A stretch of 64,000 bases of DNA from Terebella lapidaria (taxonomy: Eukaryota > Annelida > Polychaeta > Terebellida > Terebellidae): contig OX424562.1 of NCBI GenBank assembly GCA_949152475.1, positions 2,976,001 to 3,040,000 of the forward strand, written 5' to 3'. Shown piece after piece: positions 56,921 to 64,000 of this stretch. The translations under genes were made by a program, and so were the position numbers. How positions within the stretch are numbered: the stretch's first letter is position 1; the number at the start of each line of letters is the position of its first letter. The notes beneath the pieces were generated by a model that had not been told where the DNA came from, searched no databases, and saw only the letters and a list, made by a program, of their open reading frames with translations.

Positions 56921-58800
56921 TGGAAGGTGCTGCGGAGCAAGGACCTTCCGGGCAACAGAACAATGTTACATGCTCCACACCTGCGGTTGTCGTAACTACC
57001 AAACCAACAGTACCAACAGTTACGACCCCACAGCCGGCCCAGCCCACACCTCAGCTCCTTGAAGGGGTGTGTACCAAGTGTCGAGCTCCGACCCCAAAGC
57101 CGGCTCTCCCTCATGAAGGGGTGTCCGCGCCACTTCCACAACGGCCTCCACGGGAAAATCGTCGTCCTGAAGGGGTGTCGCCCCCGACCGCCAACGGCAC
57201 CGGAACAGATAGTATGTCTGAGGTGGAGTGGATCTCCGATGACGGAGGGTTCTACGCGTTCCCATTCGGACCGGAATCCAAATTGCCGCCGCTGCACACA
57301 CTCTTCAAGCCACCGCCGGACGACCCCGCAGTTCCGGCCGTCATAGACAATTCGAGAGCGGCACATGAGTGTTGGAAGTTATCGGTACGCGTCGGGGATA
57401 AGACAATGCAAGCTGTGCTCGACTCCGGAGCGCAAATCTCTTTGCTCCGACGCGATCAGCTCCGACACGTCCCCGCCGATCAACGACAGTTACGGCATAC
57501 TTCGGCCACGATTCGTGACGTCAACGGACAGTCAAGCCCAATCGATGGACTGATCGACCTCCCAATTCAGGTCGGGACCAACCATATGATTGTGACATTT
57601 TGTGTAGCTGACATCCACGACGCCATGATACTCGGCATGAACTTTTTCCGGCAAGCTCACGCTGTGGTGAACTACGGCGAAGGAACAATACAGGTACACA
57701 AAGAAATCCTGTTTGCGCACAAGGACATTGAAGCCAATGTTGTTAGAATGGCTGTGCGCCGAGCCGTCACCGTCCCCGCACGTAGCGAGGCGATCGTAGA
57801 GCTAATCCCGACCTCCAGAGTTCGTGTTCGGCAGCATCCACGGATGATTCAACCATTGACGGCCTTTCCCGAGGACACTGACCTCATCATGGGAAGAACA
57901 TTAACGACCTTGGACCGACAATGTGTAAAGGTGTCTGTAGTCAACACGGCAGATACCGGTATTACACTTACTCGATCCGACCCTGTCGCCATAGCCAGTC
58001 CGATCGAGAGTGTTGTCGGAGCTCTACCAAGACCCGGAGAGGAGCCCGACCTGTCCACAGCCGACGCCAGTCACTACCGCGACCTGCCGCCACATCTACA
58101 AGAGATGGTGGATCGCGCCGGACTAGCGCCAGAACAACACCGGCATTGCGCTAACCTGATCCATCAATATCAGGGCACTTTCATGCACCCGGATGGACAG
58201 TTGGGACGGACCCAAGTCGTCCAACACAAGATCGACACCGGCAATTCGGCCCCGATTCGGCAACGTCAACGACGCGTCCCTCAGGCGCAACAGAGCATCA
58301 TAGACGAGGAGGTCGACAAGATGCTTCGCTTGGGGTGCATTGAGCCGTCAGATTCGCCCTGGAGCGCGCAGGTGGTGCTCGTGCGTAAAAAGAACGGCCA
58401 AGTAAGATTCTGCGTCGATTATCGGCTCCTGAATGACGTCACCCGCAAGGATTCATATCCGTTGCCCAACATTCAGGACACTCATGACGCCCTGGCGGGC
58501 GCTACATACTTTTCGGCCTTGGACTTGGCTTCCGGCTACTGGCAAGTCGAAGTCGACCCTACAGACAGACCGAAAACTGCCTTTGCGACAAGGAAAGGAC
58601 TATACCAGTTCAAGGTTATGCCATTCGGCCTCAGCAATGCACCGGCAACATTTGAACGGCTAATGGAAACCATACTCCGTGGATACTTGTGGACACGGGT
58701 ATGTGTTACCTGGATGACGTCATCGCTTACGGCAGAACATTCGATCAGGCACTCGCAAATCTGGAGGCGGTCCTGGATCGGATTAGATCGGCAGGCCTGA
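56920..58800 (+). CDS. Gypsy Pol part 1: protease and N-terminal RT
   Basis: The frame is -1 relative to gag and is open upstream of the gag stop, so programmed -1 frameshifting is likely. The protease motif VLDSGAQISLLRRDQL is at about residue 165, with the ILGMNF flap-side motif after it. RT begins near residue 430, with EVDKMLRLGCIEPSDSPW, VRFCVDYRLLNDVT, SALDLASGYWQVEV and KVMPFGLSNAPATFERLM. A one-base lesion near 58690 moves the active site into the next frame; the remaining codons of this frame are nonsense. Confidence 0.85.
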   Translation: MEGAAEQGPSGQQNNVTCSTPAVVVTTKPTVPTVTTPQPAQPTPQLLEGVCTKCRAPTPKPALPHEGVSAPLPQRPPRENRRPEGVSPPTANGTGTDSMSEVEWISDDGGFYAFPFGPESKLPPLHTLFKPPPDDPAVPAVIDNSRAAHECWKLSVRVGDKTMQAVLDSGAQISLLRRDQLRHVPADQRQLRHTSATIRDVNGQSSPIDGLIDLPIQVGTNHMIVTFCVADIHDAMILGMNFFRQAHAVVNYGEGTIQVHKEILFAHKDIEANVVRMAVRRAVTVPARSEAIVELIPTSRVRVRQHPRMIQPLTAFPEDTDLIMGRTLTTLDRQCVKVSVVNTADTGITLTRSDPVAIASPIESVVGALPRPGEEPDLSTADASHYRDLPPHLQEMVDRAGLAPEQHRHCANLIHQYQGTFMHPDGQLGRTQVVQHKIDTGNSAPIRQRQRRVPQAQQSIIDEEVDKMLRLGCIEPSDSPWSAQVVLVRKKNGQVRFCVDYRLLNDVTRKDSYPLPNIQDTHDALAGATYFSALDLASGYWQVEVDPTDRPKTAFATRKGLYQFKVMPFGLSNAPATFERLMETILRGYLWTRVCVTWMTSSLTAEHSIRHSQIWRRSWIGLDRQA

Positions 58801-60752
58801 AGCTTCAACCCAAGAAGTGCGAACTGTTCCAGAGGGAAATTCTGTACTTGGGGTTTATAGTGAGCGGCCAAGGAATTCGTGTCGACCCCAACAAGGTTAA
58901 AGCCATCAGAGAATGGCCGACCCCGTGCGAGATCTCCGATGTCAGATCTTTCCTTGGTTTCGCCAATTACCACAGGCGATTCATCAAGGACTATGCTGAG
59001 ATCGCCGAACCTCTCGTAGCACTCACCCGAGGTGAATGTCATTTCACTTGGGGACCGGCTCAGCGACGCGCTTTTCGGCGGCTCCGCGACGCTCTCATCC
59101 AGGCGCCTAAGCTCGCGCATCCGACCCAGAGTCCGGATGATTATTTCATCCTCGACACAGACGCTAGCGGCTACGCTGTGGGAGGCGCACTCTCACAGAG
59201 GGTCAACGGGAAAGAAATCCCCATCGGGTTTGCCAGCAAAACCCTATCCCGGACCCAACGGAACTATTGTACCACGTACCGAGAACTGCTGGCAGTGGTA
59301 GAAATGGTTCAACATTATCGGCATTATCTTTCGGGTAGGAAGTTCCTCCTCCGGACCGACCACAGCTCCTTGAGGTGGCTCAAGAACTACAGCGACGCGG
59401 ACGGCATGCTTGCCAGGTGGCTCGCTAAGTTGCAGCAATACGACTTCAAGATAGAGCATCGGCCCGGCAAACTTCACGGCAACGCGGACGGCTTGTCACG
59501 GTGTCACAGTTGCAAACACCAAGACTGTCCCGGACGACTCGTTACACCTCCAACCGACCCAGAGACAAGTTCCGGAGAACTTCCAGTTCGTCGGATCACT
59601 GTTGTTCCGGCTAAGACAAGGGCAGACCTCCTGGACAGTGATTCCATAACATCACCGGTCTTGCCCCAACTAGTTTCGGCACGCCAAGTTGTTCGAGTCC
59701 GTGCTTTGGACGCCACACTTGATGGGCAAAAGTGGCTTTCGGACTATTCGACTCAGGACATTGTCGCGGCACAGCAAGCCGACCCGAGCGTCGGAAAAGT
59801 GCGACAGTGGATGTTGATCGGCACTAAACCAGACTCTAAGGAGGTAGCGCGCCATGGGGAGGAGGTAAAAACACTTGTTTCCAGATGGAGCCTCCTGGCG
59901 CTACAAGACGGGGTACTAGTTTGGCACGTAAAACCCGACCCCACTGGACGGCCTGTGGTGCAAATCGTGCTCCCCGTAGCACTGAGAACGCAGGTTCTGC
60001 ACCAACTTCACGACCTGAAGATTGTCGGACATCTCGGCATTCAGCGAACCATCGAGAGAGTCAGGCGCCGATTCTACTGGCCCGGCCTGGCACTGGATGT
60101 CGCCCGCTGGTGTGCCCGCTGCTCGCAATGTGTCACCCGCAAAGGAAAACCGGCCCCAAAACGATCGCCTCTGACACAGTTGCCGACAGGAGCACCTTTC
60201 GACCGGATCGCGATGGACATTCTCGACACCCACAAAGTCACGGGAAGAGGCCATCGGTATATCCTTGTTGTGTCGGACTATTTCACGAAATATACGGACG
60301 CCTTCCCGCTGCGGCGACATACCGCCAAAAATGTTGCCGACATCCTGGTAAACAGATGGATAGTTTATCATGGCATCCCCAAGGCAATCCATAGCGACCA
60401 GGGCACCGAGTTCGAGTCGGCTCTATTTCGGCATGTCGTGCGTCTTCTGGGCGCTAAGAAGATCCGCACGGCCCCATATCGACCTCAGAGCGACGGCCAG
60501 GTTGAGCGATTCAACAGGACATTGCTCAACATGCTAAGTGCATTCGTCAGCGATCGTGCGAACGACTGGGACGTGCACCTGCCATATGTGTTAATGGCCT
60601 ATCGAACCTCAGTACACTCGTCCACGGGATGCACCCCGCATCTGATGGTGTATGGACACGAGTGTAACTTGCCAGTCGACCTCATGTTTCCGACCTACGA
60701 CCCTGAGCCTCTACCCCCGTGCGGCCCAGAGTATGTGGAGTACTTGCGGTAA
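58689..60752 (+). CDS. Gypsy Pol part 2: RT active site, RNase H and integrase
   Basis: The frame opens at the polymerase site MCYLDDVIAYG and continues through the RT thumb to RNase H (DTDASGYAVGGALSQ, TDHSSLRWL). The integrase has an HHCC finger (HDLKIVGHLG...CARCSQC) and core motifs AMDILD, HSDQGTEF and QSDGQVERFNRT with all three acidic residues present. It ends at TAA 60750-60752, which interrupts the C-terminal domain; the same frame continues beyond it. Confidence 0.86.
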   Translation: MDTGMCYLDDVIAYGRTFDQALANLEAVLDRIRSAGLKLQPKKCELFQREILYLGFIVSGQGIRVDPNKVKAIREWPTPCEISDVRSFLGFANYHRRFIKDYAEIAEPLVALTRGECHFTWGPAQRRAFRRLRDALIQAPKLAHPTQSPDDYFILDTDASGYAVGGALSQRVNGKEIPIGFASKTLSRTQRNYCTTYRELLAVVEMVQHYRHYLSGRKFLLRTDHSSLRWLKNYSDADGMLARWLAKLQQYDFKIEHRPGKLHGNADGLSRCHSCKHQDCPGRLVTPPTDPETSSGELPVRRITVVPAKTRADLLDSDSITSPVLPQLVSARQVVRVRALDATLDGQKWLSDYSTQDIVAAQQADPSVGKVRQWMLIGTKPDSKEVARHGEEVKTLVSRWSLLALQDGVLVWHVKPDPTGRPVVQIVLPVALRTQVLHQLHDLKIVGHLGIQRTIERVRRRFYWPGLALDVARWCARCSQCVTRKGKPAPKRSPLTQLPTGAPFDRIAMDILDTHKVTGRGHRYILVVSDYFTKYTDAFPLRRHTAKNVADILVNRWIVYHGIPKAIHSDQGTEFESALFRHVVRLLGAKKIRTAPYRPQSDGQVERFNRTLLNMLSAFVSDRANDWDVHLPYVLMAYRTSVHSSTGCTPHLMVYGHECNLPVDLMFPTYDPEPLPPCGPEYVEYLR

Positions 60753-61448
60753 GCGATCAGGACGGCCCACGGATTCGCTCAGGACCATCTTGAGAAAGCG
60801 GCAATTCGGCAGAAGATGGGTTATGACGCCCACGCCAAGCCTCGACCCCAGTTCCAACCAGGAGAACTGGTCCGATATTATTATCTGCCCCTCACGCAGA
60901 ATAATAAGTTCGCTCGGCCTTGGACTGGTCCCTGGAGGATCGTCGACCGTGTGACTGAGGTAGATTACCGGATCGCCTTGGTTTCCAACCCTCGGAACAC
61001 TCGTGTTGTTCATCTGGACGTACTCAAACCGTACGAAGGTGACAACCAAGCGGCTCACATCTATTCCGACCCTGTACGACCTTCGACGTCGTCAAGCAAA
61101 TCCGGCTCAGAGCAATCGGCCGACCCCCTGGGGCTCCTCAAGGAGTTCTACTACCCCTGGGAGGTCACAGTGCAAGATCGGCATACAGATACAGACCAAA
61201 CAGCTGAGTCTGACTCGTCAGCGGCCCAGGATCGTAAATCGCGATCTCCGACTTCATCCGGCTCAAGTCGACATCGGCAACGGAAAAGATCACGCAGATC
61301 AAGTTCCGACACACCAAAACCGGCACACAAGACACGCAGGCAAAAGCCTGTGATATCATCCGACCCCGAGACAAGCGAGGCTACGCCCCCGCCTGCACGA
61401 CCAAGTCGACCCAAACGCAACGCACGCAGACCGGCCCGCTACAGATAA
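60753..61448 (+). CDS. Gypsy Pol part 3: integrase C-terminal domain and tail
   Basis: It is in frame with part 2 across the nonsense codon. It has FQPGELVRYYYLPLTQ, the WTGPWRIVDRV (GPY/F-like) module and LKPYEGD, then a Ser/Arg/Lys-rich tail (RQRKRSRRSSSD) ending at 61448. The GPY/F module helps target-DNA binding in Ty3/Gypsy integrases. A single stop suggests a young copy. Confidence 0.82.
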   Translation, partial: AIRTAHGFAQDHLEKAAIRQKMGYDAHAKPRPQFQPGELVRYYYLPLTQNNKFARPWTGPWRIVDRVTEVDYRIALVSNPRNTRVVHLDVLKPYEGDNQAAHIYSDPVRPSTSSSKSGSEQSADPLGLLKEFYYPWEVTVQDRHTDTDQTAESDSSAAQDRKSRSPTSSGSSRHRQRKRSRRSSSDTPKPAHKTRRQKPVISSDPETSEATPPPARPSRPKRNARRPARYR

Positions 61449-62805
61449 CCCCGGCCCTGTTATCTGATTGATGCCATTGATGATGAATTATGCATGTCTA
61501 ATGGACTATGATATCATGTCTTTCCCATAATAATATAATATATTACAATAACAATATATATGCATTTAATATGTACAAGATGTCAGTGAGGCGAATTCGA
61601 CATATATACACTTGATATGATTTCATAATTACGATGCTGGTGAAAAATTGATTGCATTATGATATGTGTTTCGACCCCGTATAACGTATACTATTGTTCC
61701 GCGTGTGTTACGCACTAACTAAGATTATCATGTCAGATTCAATCCATGTGCCAGCCGAAGAGGATAATAACTCATGTCACGCCGTGAGTAAGGCCACTTA
61801 GTTGTCGAAGAGGTGGTAGTGTGATTCGTTCCGGGGTATGCGTCGACTGAGCCTCTACCCACTCCATGTAGTATTCGGAGGAACGGCCCAGTGGTACGGG
61901 AACCAGTCACTAAATAGCTATCATACCAAGATGCGGCCTGTCATCAAATTCATCACCCAAAAATATTCAAAGCGCCACGGTGTGACCGACCCTGATCATT
62001 GCAATTTCGACCCCGACAATATTAGCGGCCCCGTTGTCTTGTGAACTGGCTGAAAATGAATGGAACGAAGTCCGCCCCTGTGAGTGATTGACATTAATGT
62101 CTCAGCCTTTAATAACTGTGTGTCGTCTGCTAGACAGCAATTCGGCCGTTAGTTTATTGTGCGCTAACTTATGGAGAAAAGGAACGATCAAAGTAACAGG
62201 TCACAAGGTTCGCACGAGCGCAAATAAACATTTAAGCTGTTTACAGCACCCTCATGAAATCTCCCCTGATAAAGACAATAGTGAGTCGTCGGGCAAAAAT
62301 AGCCCAGTAATTTGAACAGTCGATTAGCACAAATAGACAATGTATAGGAACGTGTAATCCAGGGGACGGCAGACGGACATTCGGAAAAATGGACAGTGTG
62401 AGGATCCCCCTACTGTCGTAATGGACTGACCCAGATCGGTCAGAGAGAGATCGTACCAGCGTTTCCCTGACGACGGCCCGCCTTGTTGCAGATACACTTG
62501 GAACAATGGGATACAGCGTAAAGACGTTTTTGTATATCGGCAGAGAGCGCCCCCCGGCCCGATTCGTGGAATTGGGATACAGATAAGCATCTCAGTGTAC
62601 GGCAGTGGAAATTAACGGCAAGTAGGTCATTTGCGCCTGAACTTCTGAAGCAGCAGGAGCTCGATCAGATACGGAGAAAAACTTTGTATTGATTCGGAAC
62701 ACTTGTCGGATATTTACGTGGCATTCAGTGACAGTGAACTGATAAAGTTTGTGAGAAGTTGTCGGATATTTGGGATAAAAATTACAGTCGGCCTAGCTGT
62801 TTGAA
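61449..62805 (+). other. Non-coding region between Gypsy pol and the coiled-coil ORF
   Basis: No LTR pair or ORF is recognised. The last 150 bases before 62833 look like a leader. The phrase GTCGGATATTT occurs twice (62706 and 62761). Confidence 0.45.
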
Positions 62806-62832
62806 GTGACATTTGTGTTTGCGGCTTCCGCC

Positions 62833-63715
62833 ATGGCGGATAAGCCAAGTGATGGAAGAGACAGTGACGGCTCTGCTGATAGTCGGCCTCGTTCCATCAA
62901 GTTTGACGGAACCAAATTGACAGTTGAGGTTGTCGAACGAGGTGATGAACAAGACAACCCCATCGTGTTGACGGACGATGAAATGTCCACTATCGGCCCC
63001 GAACCCAGTTCGGAACAAACAGTTACGGCATCCGGCCCAAATAAACAGCCACGATACCAAATCATGGCAAGGCTGGTGCAACGCGGCTCCCGGCACACCC
63101 CGAGTCCGACCTCAGAGGACGACCCGGATCGTTTTCGGCAGTTAGAGGAAGGTGGGGAAATTGTCCGTCGAGCCTTGGAGGCTCAACGCGCGGCGGAAGC
63201 CGCCAGCTTCGAGCCTGCCCCAGCATCTTCCGACCTTATACCTGGCACGCGCCGACGACATGGCGAACCAACATTTTCGGGAGATCCGGCGCTTCTATTT
63301 AGAAGCCATGGACCAACATATTCGGCAGGCCGAATATAACGGCCTCTCTGTGGGATTCGGGATGGGAGTCCTCCACGAACGGCATCTCCCGACCTTCCCT
63401 GATCGGCTCGAGGAAGAGACCGACCACTTACGTCGGCAGTTACATCGGCTTGAAGACGAGAATGAGGATTTGCGGCAGGAAAATGAACAGTTACGTGCCC
63501 GGGTGACACACCTGGAACAGTCGGCCCCAGTTTCGACCTCGACGGATACGGCCGCGACACAGAGCGACTCGGGTACCACTATCCCGGGCGACCTGCTCGC
63601 CACTATTGTGTCGATTTTGCCCCGTCTGCCACCAGAGGAGCAACAACAACTGATGCGGCAGGCGTCGCCGGCACCACCACCACCTCCTGCTGGCAAGCGA
63701 GGCCAGAAGGAGTGA
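62833..63715 (+). pseudogene. Coiled-coil protein ORF split by a frameshift
   Basis: The start MADKPSDGRDSDGS at 62833 has a strong Kozak context (CCGCCATGGCG). Frame 1 runs through an Asp/Ser/Pro-rich, disordered region to an Ala-rich helix (RRALEAQRAAEAASF). Around 63225-63250 the coding character shifts to frame 2, which begins NQHFREIRRFYLEAMDQHIR and GLSVGFGMG. A long heptad coiled coil follows (EEETDHLRRQLHRLEDENED onward, residues with Leu every seventh), ending in a Pro-rich C-terminus and TGA at 63713. One indel would join the two parts. The codon style matches the Gypsy element 1.4 kb upstream. Function is unknown; it may be an extra gene of that retroelement family. Confidence 0.6.
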
Positions 63716-64000
63716 ACGTTTCGGCTCAGTGGTGACAAACGGACAATTGCCGGCCTCGATTGTGTCGGCCTCTGAAAATCCTGGTCACGCTGGACTAGTG
63801 ATGTATCGGCCTTTCATTGTGTCGGCCATGAATAGTATATATATGTAAATAGTTGTAAATAATAATAGTTATCCTAGTCACGGCATTTTATTCATGTAAT
63901 TTAGTTAAGGTTAATCCAGACAATTTTTTTTCAGTTTATAGACTCTAAATTAGTTTCCGTTTCACTTTGAAACGTCGGGGAGTTTTGTTCATACATTCCA
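63716..64000. other. Sequence after the coiled-coil ORF
   Basis: GTGTCGGCC-type repeats continue to 63830, then AT-rich sequence runs to the window end. No feature is supported. Confidence 0.35.

Larger units (their letters stand above)
54610..61448 (+). mobile_element. Second Ty3/Gypsy element: gag-pol body, LTRs not found
   Basis: Gag, protease, RT, RNase H and integrase follow in order with strong, distinctive TCGGC-rich codon use. Only two lesions break pol: a one-base frameshift near 58690 and TAA at 60750-60752. The left boundary falls beside an astacin exon with no LTR or primer-binding region between them. No LTR is recognised after 61448. Confidence 0.82.

Overview
The window looks like animal (metazoan) nuclear DNA. 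Genes are split by GT-AG introns, repeats are plentiful, and the host gene combines an astacin metalloprotease with ShK (ShKT) domains. The mix of LTR/Gypsy, Penelope-like, LINE and tnp2-like DNA transposons, with dispersed TGACCTTGA-rich repeats, fits a marine lophotrochozoan. A mollusc is my best guess, but that is inference only.

The main host locus is one minus-strand gene read from about 40.56 kb down to at least 6.73 kb. A signal-peptide exon (40517-40564) is followed by propeptide exons, then the exon with the dibasic cleavage site and the mature N-terminus. Next come exons for the first half of the astacin domain, up to the zinc motif [12 protein letters not shown] (35076-35155). A run of 200 Ns follows (34876-35075), and the second half of the catalytic domain is not visible. 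Further downstream are a cysteine-rich EGF-like/Gly-rich exon (20423-20554) and seven near-identical ShK exons between 18.05 and 6.73 kb. All the ShK exons are phase 1-1, so they can be duplicated without breaking the frame. No terminal exon is seen.

An 11.8-kb DNA transposon (22258-34077, plus strand) sits between the zinc-motif exon and the EGF-like exon. Its ends carry CCCAGCTAACA inverted repeats and subterminal arrays of AACGTT. It encodes an intact 657-aa tnp2/CACTA-like transposase. Downstream is an intact 11-exon gene for a 385-aa protein with a DUF4806-like C-terminus. Both reading frames begin right behind a splice acceptor, and a shared non-coding leader exon is likely. This layout resembles the two alternatively spliced products of maize En/Spm and is the most interesting system in the window.

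Other mobile DNA includes a decayed Gypsy element with both LTRs and a 5-bp target duplication (1704-6453), itself carrying a retroposed insert in its 5' LTR. There is a 5'-truncated LINE (about 12.66-14.19 kb), a decayed Penelope-like RT fragment (15.65-16.24 kb) and a 5'-truncated Penelope-like element with a GIY-YIG domain and a hammerhead-like motif (50.42-51.95 kb). A second, nearly intact Gypsy gag-pol lies at 54.6-61.45 kb, followed by a frameshifted coiled-coil ORF (62.83-63.72 kb).

A second, broken astacin/ShK locus on the minus strand is shown by one astacin exon (54538-54604) and one ShK exon (48959-49087). Between these lie fold-back MITEs, three kinds of palindrome-cored minisatellite, a 0.9-kb inverted repeat pair, and 1.6-1.9-kb repeats packed with AGGTCA half-sites.
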